A stretch of 25,063 nucleotides of DNA from a virus. Each line of letters opens with the position of its first letter. Position 1 is the first letter of the stretch. The stretch lies in the IMG/VR virus record IMGVR_UViG_3300010883_000425, positions 1 to 25,063 of that record, one strand, 5' to 3'. The position numbers and the translations under genes are program-made. Shown here in pieces: positions 1 through 6,070 of the stretch. The notes under the pieces were generated by a model. It was not told the origin of the DNA and searched no databases. It saw only the letters and a list, made by a program, of their open reading frames with translations.

Positions 1-24
1 AAAACTTAATAAATTAATCACTCA

Positions 25-41
25 CTAAAACAACAAGTATG
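25..41 (+). repeat. Shared leader, copy 1 (CTAAAACAACAAGTATG)
   Basis: These 17 nt run into the start codon of the first gene and are identical to 4062-4078, just before the gene at 4076. Both copies are also preceded by ATTAATC a few bases upstream. It may be a conserved translation-initiation leader or part of a promoter. Confidence 0.6.
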
Positions 42-323
42 AAAATTAGAATCCTTAGTCCTGAACTATTTGTTCAGCATCGTAATCAAATAGGTATGAT
101 CCTATTCACCAATGAACAAAATGTTTATGTAAACTTCTTCACTGGAGATAATGAACATAAAAAAGTACACCGTAATGAATTAGGTTCACCAAGTATGTCA
201 GACTTGGAAGTTGAACTAATATCAAATGATTCATTAAGACACTTAGCTTCTGACAATGATTGTATAGAGGTAAGCCATCAAGATAGCTTTGACTATATAA
301 AGTATGCATCATCACATAATTAA
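39..323 (+). CDS. Hypothetical protein, 94 aa
   Basis: I do not recognise this protein. It is small, soluble and mildly acidic toward the C terminus, with no cysteine pair, membrane segment or known motif; the first half reads as beta-strand rich. The start is the first ATG and is preceded by the leader CTAAAACAACAAGT, which is identical up to the ATG with the leader of the gene at 4076. That supports this start and suggests shared expression. The gene lies 23 nt upstream of a small lipoprotein gene, and a candidate promoter for that gene sits inside its 3' end. Confidence 0.7.
   Translation: MKIRILSPELFVQHRNQIGMILFTNEQNVYVNFFTGDNEHKKVHRNELGSPSMSDLEVELISNDSLRHLASDNDCIEVSHQDSFDYIKYASSHN
260..291 (+). 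promoter_or_regulatory. Candidate Bacteroidota-type promoter for the lipoprotein gene
   Basis: TTG (260-262), a 21-nt spacer and TAGCTTTG (284-291) match the TTG / TAnnTTTG pattern used by the primary sigma factor of Bacteroidota. It lies in the 3' end of the first gene, about 55 nt upstream of the lipoprotein start. Such short motifs occur by chance in AT-rich DNA, so this is only a candidate. Confidence 0.3.
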
Positions 324-346
324 CACTAATCTTAAATTTAAATCAA

Positions 347-514
347 ATGAAAAAGAAATTGCTTTACTTAATGTTACTTCTATTCATAGTAGGACCAATA
401 TTACAGTCTTGTGGATCATCTAAACGTGGATGTAAGAACATGAGAAAATATCGTAAATACTCTTATCAACCAGTTCAACCGTTAAATATTAATCAATTGT
501 ATAAACTGTCTTGA
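347..514 (+). CDS. Small lipoprotein, 55 aa
   Basis: Translation gives a 55-residue protein with a charged N terminus (MKKK), a hydrophobic core at residues 5-19 and the lipobox LQSC followed by GSS, so Cys22 would be lipidated after signal peptidase II cleavage. The mature part is only 34 residues and is basic (KRGCKNMRKYRKY), ending in a short tail with two prolines. It would be anchored in the inner or outer membrane. It sits just upstream of a multi-pass membrane protein and a secreted DUF4846 protein, and a hairpin terminator follows its stop. Roles to consider are superinfection exclusion or an o-spanin-like lysis function, but no family is recognised. The coding call rests on the very clear lipoprotein signal. 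Confidence 0.75.
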   Translation: MKKKLLYLMLLLFIVGPILQSCGSSKRGCKNMRKYRKYSYQPVQPLNINQLYKLS

Positions 515-525
515 TAAAAAAGAAC

Positions 526-551
526 AAGGTTATCAGTAATGGTAACCTTTT
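526..551 (+). terminator. Hairpin terminator after the lipoprotein gene
   Basis: AAGGTTA (526-532) pairs with TAACCTT (543-549) around a 10-nt loop and is followed by TT and an A run. The T tract is short, so termination may be partial. Confidence 0.5.
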
Positions 552-593
552 AAAAAACAGTTAGAATTATAAACCACTTAATAAAACTCAATC

Positions 594-923
594 ATGAAAA
601 ATCTTATTCAATCTTTAATTAAAATACTTTACGTAGTAATATTACCATGTCTTGGTACTGGTAGTATAGTTTATTATCTTTATGCTTATGATTATACTGC
701 ACCTTTATTGGGTGCATCGTTATTATTATTGTTCTGTGTATGGTTTAATGCTTTCTTTTATATGAGAAAGCTTAGTCAAACAAGAATGTTTCCTTCAGTG
801 AAGGTAGAAGTAATGCCAATAGTTGGTTTTGCAATAGGTGTAGACCTACAAAGAGCACAGTGGATATTAGTATTACCATTTGTGTGTATAGATTTTAACT
901 CAAAAAATGTAAATAAATTTTAA
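594..923 (+). CDS. Membrane protein with 2-3 transmembrane segments, 109 aa (holin-like size)
   Basis: There are two clear hydrophobic segments, at about residues 8-30 and 35-57, with a weaker third at about 74-98. The short basic stretch MRKLSQTR (57-64) after the second segment is likely cytoplasmic. No family is recognised. Length and topology fit the general range of phage holins, and the gene lies 15 nt before a secreted DUF4846 protein and after a lipoprotein, an arrangement like a lysis cassette. That role is inferred only from context and topology; an unrelated inner-membrane accessory protein is equally possible. The first ATG is used, with an A-rich leader (ATAAAACTCAATC). Confidence 0.7.
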   Translation: MKNLIQSLIKILYVVILPCLGTGSIVYYLYAYDYTAPLLGASLLLLFCVWFNAFFYMRKLSQTRMFPSVKVEVMPIVGFAIGVDLQRAQWILVLPFVCIDFNSKNVNKF

Positions 924-938
924 CCTAAAGAATGTAAA

Positions 939-1772
939 ATGAAAGATATAAAATATAGTAAAAACGTATTAAAACTACAACTTATCACATTAGCTTTATT
1001 GTTATGTGCTCTTGTAGCATCAAGCCAAAATTATACAGGTGTATCCATTGAGGGTACATTTGCACCTTATGAAGGTTATGAAAGAACAAATTTAGACGCA
1101 TACTCTGAATGGTTAATATCACATCCATTAAAAGAAAGTAATCAAGTGTTGTATTACAATGGTTCGTTAAAAGAAAACCGTAGTATATATGCTGCTGTGT
1201 TTAATTATGAAATAGGTGATAGAGATTTACATCAATGTGCTGATGCTGCTATTTATCTTAGAGCAAGTTATAACTATTCAAATAAGTTTTATGATAGATT
1301 AGAATTCACCTTTACAAATGGTGTTACCTCGTCTTATACAGAATACTTACTTGGTTATAATTATGTTGAAATGAATGGTGGTAGAGACCTAATAAAAAAA
1401 AGAGGAAAGTCAAGAAAAAATAATTGTAAGAATTTTAGAAAATGGTTAAGCCTTGTATGGAATTATGCTGGTACATACTCAATAGAAGAATATGATACAG
1501 TATCAGTTCCCTTATTTGATATGCAACCAGGTGATGTATTTGTTGAAGGAGGTTTTCCTGGACATGCAATGACTGTTGTAGACATGGCAGAAGATATGGA
1601 GAACGGACATAAAATATATATGTTAGCTCAAAGTTATATGCCAGCACAAGAACAACAAATAGTTTTGAATCCATTAACTAAAGATGTATGGTTCTCATTA
1701 GATGATATGAATTATATCATAACACCAGAATATACATTTACACCGGATCAATTAAGGAGATTTAAAAAATAA
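939..1772 (+). CDS. Secreted DUF4846 domain protein, 277 aa
   Basis: Residues 1-29 form a signal peptide or N-terminal anchor (hydrophobic core about 14-27, ending ALVASSQ). The rest matches my memory of the DUF4846 family (Pfam PF16138): an FxPYEGYER-like start, WLxxHPLK, the block DLHQCADAAIYLRASY (96-111), WNYAGTYSIEEY, the GDVFVEGGFPGHAMTVVD block (198-215) and LAQSYMPAQ (229-237). The family is mostly found in Bacteroidota and has no established function that I know of. Cys100 starts a predicted helix and His209 lies in a GHA strand, an arrangement like papain-fold NlpC/P60 or CHAP hydrolases. A cell-envelope amidase or peptidase is therefore a reasonable but untested inference. The gene follows the membrane protein by 15 nt and probably shares its transcript. 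No strong terminator follows. Confidence 0.85.
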   Translation: MKDIKYSKNVLKLQLITLALLLCALVASSQNYTGVSIEGTFAPYEGYERTNLDAYSEWLISHPLKESNQVLYYNGSLKENRSIYAAVFNYEIGDRDLHQCADAAIYLRASYNYSNKFYDRLEFTFTNGVTSSYTEYLLGYNYVEMNGGRDLIKKRGKSRKNNCKNFRKWLSLVWNYAGTYSIEEYDTVSVPLFDMQPGDVFVEGGFPGHAMTVVDMAEDMENGHKIYMLAQSYMPAQEQQIVLNPLTKDVWFSLDDMNYIITPEYTFTPDQLRRFKK

Positions 1773-1940
1773 AAGTACCACAGGTGAGCCACTAACAGTA
1801 CCAGTAGTTATATTAGTTATATATACTAGTAGATAGGCCTTGTTTAAAACAGTAAATGGTTGATTGAGTGGTAACCAGAAATCAGTAATACATTCTTCCC
1901 TTTTCATACTTGTTACGGGAAGTTTGTAGCTGATTTTAAT

Positions 1941-1997
1941 TATAACCAAAGGTTTTTTAATTAACTTCTGGATATAACCAAAAGTTAATTATAACCA
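1941..1997 (+). repeat. Three copies of TATAACCA in the intergenic region
   Basis: TATAACCAAA occurs at 1941-1950 and 1973-1982, and TATAACCA at 1990-1997. The copies are spaced 32 and 17 nt apart. They could be protein-binding iterons or operators upstream of the gene at 2065. Confidence 0.5.
1958..1991 (+). repeat. Perfect 10-bp inverted repeat (hairpin) in the intergenic region
   Basis: TAATTAACTT (1958-1967) and AAGTTAATTA (1982-1991) are perfect reverse complements around a 14-nt loop that contains one TATAACCAAA copy. The stem is AT-only except for one G-C pair and lacks a downstream T run, so an operator or weak RNA hairpin is more likely than a terminator. The rest of the 1773-2064 gap contains a minus-strand open frame (1752-1949) and the C-rich element at 2009. 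Confidence 0.45.
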
Positions 1998-2008
1998 TAT
2001 TAGTAGAG

Positions 2009-2031
2009 ACCCAACCCTCTGCTCCCCAACT
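2009..2031 (+). promoter_or_regulatory. C-rich upstream element, copy 1 (ACCCAACCC-T-CTGCTCCCCAACT)
   Basis: This C-rich tract stands out in AT-rich surroundings and recurs almost exactly at 10730-10753. In both places the element ends 34 nt before the ATG chosen here for the next gene. It may be a promoter, an operator or an RNA element. Confidence 0.5.
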
Positions 2032-2064
2032 TTATTTAGTGAAATCCTTAAAAAATTAATTCGT

Positions 2065-2607
2065 ATGTCAGAAACATATCAAGTATCAAAGAAAATAATA
2101 AATAGAATATTCAAAGATTTAATAGATACTACTGCAATAAATGAAACAGAAAACATTGATGCTATATTAGATCTATTCTTAAATGAATTAGATCAACATG
2201 TTATGGAATGTATTATACATCTTATGATGAGTGATACAAAGTATGAAGTGTTAAGTGTAGGAGACTATGTAAAGTTAAAACCACCAAACTATCATATAGG
2301 AACTGAATATGAAAAAGATGTTCTTATAGAGATGGGATTAGTACCTAATGTAAGTATGGTCTATGGAATTGTTAAATCAGATAGTTCATGGTCAACATCA
2401 ACTCCTTTCAATCCTTTTTACAGAAGTATCAAGATTAATTTAATGTATCATGATTCTGATGGTGGTATTAAATATAAAGAAGATGAATTTAATCCTCTTA
2501 TGTTAACCAAAGTTAATAAAGAATCAATCAAATATTTTAATTCAAGTAATGAAACTCCTTCTAAAGAAGAGGTAGAGTTATTAATCACACCTCAAGAAAA
2601 TGTCTAA
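2065..2607 (+). CDS. Hypothetical protein, 180 aa
   Basis: I recognise no family. The first 55 residues look helical (KKIINRIFKDLIDTT, ILDLFLNELDQHVMECIIHLMM). They are followed by a probable small beta domain starting GDYVKLKPPNYHIG (about 67-80) that could be an SH3-like barrel, and an acidic C-terminal tail rich in Glu. There are no membrane segments or catalytic motifs. The gene begins a new transcription segment after a long gap with the C-rich element, and its last 8 nt overlap the next gene, so the two are probably translationally coupled. Confidence 0.7.
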   Translation: MSETYQVSKKIINRIFKDLIDTTAINETENIDAILDLFLNELDQHVMECIIHLMMSDTKYEVLSVGDYVKLKPPNYHIGTEYEKDVLIEMGLVPNVSMVYGIVKSDSSWSTSTPFNPFYRSIKINLMYHDSDGGIKYKEDEFNPLMLTKVNKESIKYFNSSNETPSKEEVELLITPQENV

Positions 2608-2782
2608 ATTATCAATTTCAATTATTAAACAGGAACACTCTAAATATAAGAGTAAAACAAATTTTGGTGCTTATATGTGTGTTAAATATAATCTTAATGA
2701 CGCAGCTTTAGCAGATGAAATAGATGTTAATATGGCTTTGTTGAGACTTATGAAAGATCATGTATATACTGAAAAAAAATAG
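2600..2782 (+). CDS. Small hypothetical protein, 60 aa
   Basis: Basic N-terminal half (IIKQEHSKYKSKTNFGAYM) followed by a helical stretch NDAALADEIDVNMALLRLM (34-52) that could be half of a small helix-turn-helix, though I cannot assign a family. It overlaps the previous gene by 8 nt and the following HTH gene by 23 nt, so the three are probably co-translated. Its last codons and stop lie in a run of eight A residues (2772-2779). The protein is short and unrecognised, so the call rests on gene packing. Confidence 0.55.
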   Translation: MSKLSISIIKQEHSKYKSKTNFGAYMCVKYNLNDAALADEIDVNMALLRLMKDHVYTEKK

Positions 2783-3014
2783 ATTTGGAATAGTTAAACA
2801 TGAAGTTATTACTGATCCATGTTTATCTGTATCTGCAAAAGCACTTTATAGTGTATTATGTTGTTATGCAAACAAAGACAGAATATGTTGGCCTTCTATT
2901 AGCACATTAGCAGATGACCTTGACTCAAGCCAATCTAGTATAAAAAGATGGTTAAAAGAGTTAAAACATTACAATTACATAAAAAGAATTGGTAGAAAGC
3001 TAACCATAAGATAG
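2760..3014 (+). CDS. Winged-helix HTH protein (HTH_36-like), 84 aa
   Basis: Residues 10-78 match the helix-turn-helix family common in phage and plasmid replication or regulatory proteins (Pfam HTH_36): SAKALYSVLCCYANKD, then CWPSISTLADDLDSSQSSIKRWLKELKHYNYIKRIGRK. The CWPS motif starts the HTH, and IKRWLKEL is the recognition helix. It probably binds DNA as a regulator of its region. The protein stops only six residues after the HTH domain (LTIR), shorter than most relatives, so it may be C-terminally trimmed. The start at 2760 gives the usual short lead-in (RFGIVKHEVI) before the domain. Confidence 0.75.
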   Translation: MYILKKNRFGIVKHEVITDPCLSVSAKALYSVLCCYANKDRICWPSISTLADDLDSSQSSIKRWLKELKHYNYIKRIGRKLTIR

Positions 3015-3038
3015 AACGTTAGCTATATATATGCAATT

Positions 3039-3046
3039 TAATTTTG
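3039..3046 (+). promoter_or_regulatory. Candidate -7 box (TAATTTTG) in the 3015-3124 gap
   Basis: TAATTTTG fits TAnnTTTG in the 110-nt gap before the gene at 3125. No convincing TTG lies at the expected upstream distance, so this is weak. The rest of the gap shows no gene. Confidence 0.25.
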
Positions 3047-3124
3047 TGCACAGATCATAATTCATTTAATTATTCTGATTCAGAAGAAGTTATATCGTTA
3101 TCTTTACAATAATAAAATAAGATA

Positions 3125-3394
3125 ATGATAATACAACTTCCTAATGGTCGTATAATAGAATGTTCAGTTGAACAATACTTATCACTAAATGATGATGAGT
3201 ATAGAGACTTGAATGGTCTTAGCACAGCTTATACCAAGGAAGTGGGTGATCCATTTTACAATAGTATTTACAAAACTAAATCTATGCCTGAGTTCATTGA
3301 AACAGAAATGATAGAAGAGCATGAACCGGCTTTAGATGAGTTTACTGCTGTTGAAAAATTAGATGATCCGTATTTCCATTCAGATGATATCTAA
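3125..3394 (+). CDS. Acidic hypothetical phage protein, 89 aa
   Basis: The N terminus IIQLPNGRIIECSVEQYLSL followed by NDDEYRDLNG reads like a small conserved protein of Bacteroidota phages that I recall without a known function. The first 30 residues would form a beta hairpin (IIQLPNGRIIECS) and a helix. The C-terminal half is strongly acidic (EEHEPALDEF, HSDDI). There are no catalytic motifs or membrane segments. It follows the HTH protein after a gap and precedes an acid-tailed protein. Confidence 0.7.
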   Translation: MIIQLPNGRIIECSVEQYLSLNDDEYRDLNGLSTAYTKEVGDPFYNSIYKTKSMPEFIETEMIEEHEPALDEFTAVEKLDDPYFHSDDI

Positions 3395-3437
3395 AATCAT
3401 CAATTAATTATTTTATTCACCTTTAAATTTTAAAAAA

Positions 3438-3998
3438 ATGCAAAATCAAGTAAACATCCAAGCGGATGACATGGGTAATGTTGTACGTTTATCAAAAAAC
3501 AATTCAGATTATGGCTTTATCAGATTAACACAAGATAGAGTAATTATTAACAGTAACAATTTTGTTAATAATAAGCAAGTTAGCACATTAATTGCTGGAA
3601 AAGTAGAAGATCTTCAAGCGTTAAACCTTAAAGCAAAATCAACAATGCCAGGAAAGATAATTGTTAAGGAACAGTTATTACCTTTTAATGAAGTTAACCC
3701 GGACATTACTTTAAAATATGCAGGTACAACAGGTATCATATGCTGCGTAGATGGACAACCTATTTATAGGAAAACATTTTTTGTATCAGATACTGATGCT
3801 CAAGATATATTACTTGCACATACTAATGGAGATGACATTAAAATTGCAAATGGTCAATTTACAGAAACCAAAGTTAATAAAACCGTTCAACCAGCAGAAG
3901 CATTTGGTTTAGAAAAGGAAAAAACTGAGGACATTGAAGTAGTTAGTGAAGAAGTTGTAGAAGAAGTTGTAGAAGAAGCTGAAACTTTTGAGCTATAA
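3438..3998 (+). CDS. Acid-tailed hypothetical protein, possibly nucleic-acid binding, 186 aa
   Basis: The body (1-140) is predicted to be beta rich, with segments such as YGFIRLTQDRVIINSNNFV and ITLKYAGTTGIICCVDGQP. The last 35 residues form a highly acidic low-complexity tail made of VVEE repeats and ending AETFEL. A beta body plus an acidic tail ending in a hydrophobic pair is the general plan of phage single-stranded DNA-binding proteins, but no OB-fold signature can be proven by eye, and a better SSB candidate lies at 12070. The tail is encoded by a 12-bp tandem repeat (3948-3971). A compact double hairpin overlaps the stop codon. Confidence 0.65.
   Translation: MQNQVNIQADDMGNVVRLSKNNSDYGFIRLTQDRVIINSNNFVNNKQVSTLIAGKVEDLQALNLKAKSTMPGKIIVKEQLLPFNEVNPDITLKYAGTTGIICCVDGQPIYRKTFFVSDTDAQDILLAHTNGDDIKIANGQFTETKVNKTVQPAEAFGLEKEKTEDIEVVSEEVVEEVVEEAETFEL
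3948..3971 (+). repeat. Two tandem 12-bp repeats (GAAGAAGTTGTA)
   Basis: Two exact copies (3948-3959, 3960-3971) followed by a third diverged copy encode the EEVV repeats of the acidic tail. Slippage here would change tail length in units of four residues. Confidence 0.7.
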
Positions 3999-4036
3999 CA
4001 AAATTGTTATAAGGCTGGGGTATAACAACCTCAGCC
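3994..4036 (+). terminator. Double hairpin, likely terminator or 3' processing structure
   Basis: TATAACAA (3994-4001) pairs with TTGTTATA (4004-4011), overlapping the stop codon. GGCTGGGG (4013-4020) pairs with CCTCAGCC (4029-4036) with one G-U, around the loop TATAACAA (4021-4028). The loop repeats the first arm, so TTGTTATA could pair with either copy. A T run does not follow directly, so termination may be weak. Confidence 0.5.
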
Positions 4037-4061
4037 TAAATAACATATCTTTTATTAATCT

Positions 4062-4078
4062 CTAAAACAACAAGTATG
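4062..4078 (+). repeat. Shared leader, copy 2 (CTAAAACAACAAGTATG)
   Basis: Identical to 25-41, again ending in the start codon. It follows the double hairpin and heads the gene at 4076. TATCTTTT a little upstream (4047-4054) is near the -7 consensus but has T in place of the final G. Confidence 0.6.
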
Positions 4079-4603
4079 CTATCACAAGAACAACTGCAAA
4101 AAATTGAGTTAGGACACAATGAGTCTAAACTTAGTCAACGTGCTGAACGTTATCAATATCTGGGTATATTAGATGAATATCAATTACACCCACCATCAAT
4201 CATTAATTCATTCAAGTATTCAAAATTAAATCCATATCAACACTTTTTATTTAAAAGAGTATTACATGGTCTTAATGTTTACAAACCAGAAGAGGTACAA
4301 AAACTACACTGGGATAAAAGAAGAAGAATATCTAAAGTATGGAAAAGGTCACAAAAAGAACTCAATCATTGGAAACAAACTCTTTGTAATAAAAGAATTA
4401 ATTCTTACCTTAGAAAAACTTTTAAATGCTCTCCATTAGCACTGTATATTGCAAATATACCAGCTGAAGAAACATTAGATGATTATAATAACACTATGAC
4501 TTTCAAAGAGTTAGGTATTACTTATGAAGATGTTATTTTAAAGTTTATGTCTCTTGGTCTATTGCCAAGAAACTTCTTTACTATAAAACCAAATGTCAAT
4601 TAA
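4076..4603 (+). CDS. Basic hypothetical protein, 175 aa
   Basis: No family recognised. The protein is mostly helical and basic, with a dense Lys/Arg/Trp region at about residues 82-120 (LHWDKRRRISKVWKRSQKEL, then WKQTLCNKRIN) that would suit nucleic-acid binding. The C terminus (TMTFKELGITYEDVILKFM) looks like a small helical module. Its last 11 nt overlap the following HNH gene in another frame, suggesting coupled translation of the two. The start is supported by the leader shared with the first gene of the window. Confidence 0.65.
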   Translation: MLSQEQLQKIELGHNESKLSQRAERYQYLGILDEYQLHPPSIINSFKYSKLNPYQHFLFKRVLHGLNVYKPEEVQKLHWDKRRRISKVWKRSQKELNHWKQTLCNKRINSYLRKTFKCSPLALYIANIPAEETLDDYNNTMTFKELGITYEDVILKFMSLGLLPRNFFTIKPNVN

Positions 4604-4865
4604 AAAGTATTCTAACAAAATGGCTAAAACAAATGCTTCTTATGCAAAACTGCGTAAGGAGTACTTGTCTAACCATCCGGTATGTCATGCTAAAATACAT
4701 CAATGTACTATCCGTGCTACTGATGTTCATCATAAACAAGGGCGTGGTATTCATCATTTAAATGTAAATACTTGGCTACCTGTTTGCAGGAACTGTCACA
4801 TGTGGATAGAAGAAAATCCTACTGAGTCATATGAACTTGGTTATTCAACTTTAAGATCTAAATAA
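4593..4865 (+). CDS. HNH endonuclease, 90 aa
   Basis: The zinc-stabilised HNH fold is visible: a first Cys pair (Cys31, Cys38), the core ATDVHHKQGRG (42-52) with catalytic His46 or His47, a HHLNVNTW segment supplying Asn, and a second pair CRNCH (65-69). Small free-standing HNH proteins in phages act as homing-type nucleases, in DNA packaging, or as replication and recombination nicking enzymes. This one lies far from any visible packaging gene, so its role is open. The start at 4593 overlaps the upstream gene by 11 nt; a second in-frame ATG at 4620 would give an 81-residue protein that keeps the whole domain. Confidence 0.85.
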   Translation: MSIKKYSNKMAKTNASYAKLRKEYLSNHPVCHAKIHQCTIRATDVHHKQGRGIHHLNVNTWLPVCRNCHMWIEENPTESYELGYSTLRSK

Positions 4866-4871
4866 AACCTT

Positions 4872-4970
4872 ATGGAAAATAAATTTAATTATGAAAGAGC
4901 ACTTACATGGTTCATAATATTACTAATAACTTGGATATTATGGTCTAGTATAATAAGCGCATTCCTATGA
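4872..4970 (+). CDS. Micro membrane protein, 32 aa
   Basis: This short frame encodes MENKFNYERA followed by one hydrophobic segment (residues 11-32, LTWFIILLITWILWSS...) running to the C terminus. It begins 6 nt after the HNH stop and ends in an ATGA overlap with the helicase start, exactly the packing seen throughout this phage. It should be a single-pass inner-membrane peptide. No family is recognisable at this length. Support is the packing plus the clean membrane segment. Confidence 0.5.
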   Translation: MENKFNYERALTWFIILLITWILWSSIISAFL

Positions 4971-6067
4971 ACAATAGAGAAATAGTACAAAATGATGCAT
5001 TAACCGTTGCATTAGAAAACAAAAGATGTGGTTTAGGTATTTCTATGGGTGTAGGTAAAACAAGAATTGCAATACAACACCTGCAAAAAAACTTTAATCC
5101 ATTTGTACAAGCTTTAGTAGTTATACCAAAACATTCAGTAGCACAGGCGTGGATAGATGAATTAGAAAAGATGAACTTATCAAGTTTAGTTAAACATATA
5201 ACGTTTACTACATATTTATCATTAAAAAAACACAATCCTAATGAGTTTGATTTAGTATATTTAGATGAATGTCATTCTCTTAAATATTCACATGAATTGT
5301 TTTTGGCTAATTTTACCGGTAAGATCTTAGGATTAACTGGTACACCACCAAAGCATATAAAGTCTGAAAAAGGAATGCTTGTTCAAAAGTATTGTCCAAT
5401 CTTATATAGTTTTGACGTAGACAGTGCAGCTGATTCAAATATAATTAATGATTATAAAATAGTAATACATTATTTAGAGCTATCAAAGTTACCTACTTTA
5501 AAAAAGAAAACTAAAGCAGGAGGACATTGGTATACTACAGAGAAGAAAGATTATGACTATGTAACGTCTAGAATAGCTGATGCAATGACTGATAAACAAG
5601 AACAGTTTGGAAGAATAATGCGCATGAGAGCCTTAATGGATTATACAACTAAAGAGCTTTATGTTAAAGGGTTATTAAAAAATACTAATGATAAATGCAT
5701 TGTATTTGCTAATACCATGAAGCAAGCAGATAGAATTTGTAAATATAGTTATCATTCTAAAAACAAAAAATCTGATGAAAACTTAGAACTATTTTCTGAT
5801 GGAAGAATAAATAGTCTTAGTTGTGTATTACAATTAAGTGAAGGTATTTCTATATCAAATCTTAAGCAAGGTATTATAATGCATGCTTATGGTAATGAAA
5901 AGAAAACAGCTCAGAGAATAGGTAGATTACTTAGACTTAGTCCAAGTGAAGAAGCTATATGTCATGTATTGTGTTATAAAGGAACACAAGATGAAAAATG
6001 GGTCAATTCAGCTTTACAAAGTTTTGATTCAAATAAAGTATTTATATTTAATCCACTAAAACAATAA
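4967..6067 (+). CDS. SF2 DNA helicase (SNF2/DEAD-like), 366 aa
   Basis: The superfamily 2 motifs are in order: motif I SMGVGKT (26-32), motif Ia VVIPKHS, motif II DECH (100-103), motif III LTGTP (123-127), a second RecA-like domain with CIVFANT, and motif VI QRIGRLLR near residue 327. It would use ATP to translocate on or remodel DNA during phage replication or recombination. At 366 residues it is compact, close to the two-domain core, and lacks long accessory domains. The Gln-Arg-xx-Gly-Arg motif VI supports an active enzyme. It starts within the ATGA overlap of the 32-aa membrane peptide and is followed after 3 nt by another membrane micro-protein. Confidence 0.88.
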   Translation: MNNREIVQNDALTVALENKRCGLGISMGVGKTRIAIQHLQKNFNPFVQALVVIPKHSVAQAWIDELEKMNLSSLVKHITFTTYLSLKKHNPNEFDLVYLDECHSLKYSHELFLANFTGKILGLTGTPPKHIKSEKGMLVQKYCPILYSFDVDSAADSNIINDYKIVIHYLELSKLPTLKKKTKAGGHWYTTEKKDYDYVTSRIADAMTDKQEQFGRIMRMRALMDYTTKELYVKGLLKNTNDKCIVFANTMKQADRICKYSYHSKNKKSDENLELFSDGRINSLSCVLQLSEGISISNLKQGIIMHAYGNEKKTAQRIGRLLRLSPSEEAICHVLCYKGTQDEKWVNSALQSFDSNKVFIFNPLKQ

Positions 6068-6070
6068 TCA

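Noticed and set aside
1435-1674. Minus-strand open frame opposite the DUF4846 gene
   Set aside because: It lies fully within a well-supported gene and shows no protein-like pattern.
2760-2782. Programmed frameshift or frameshift error joining the 60-aa protein and the HTH protein at A8
   Set aside because: The HTH protein has a normal family-like N terminus from its own ATG, so no fusion is needed; kept only as a low-interest note.
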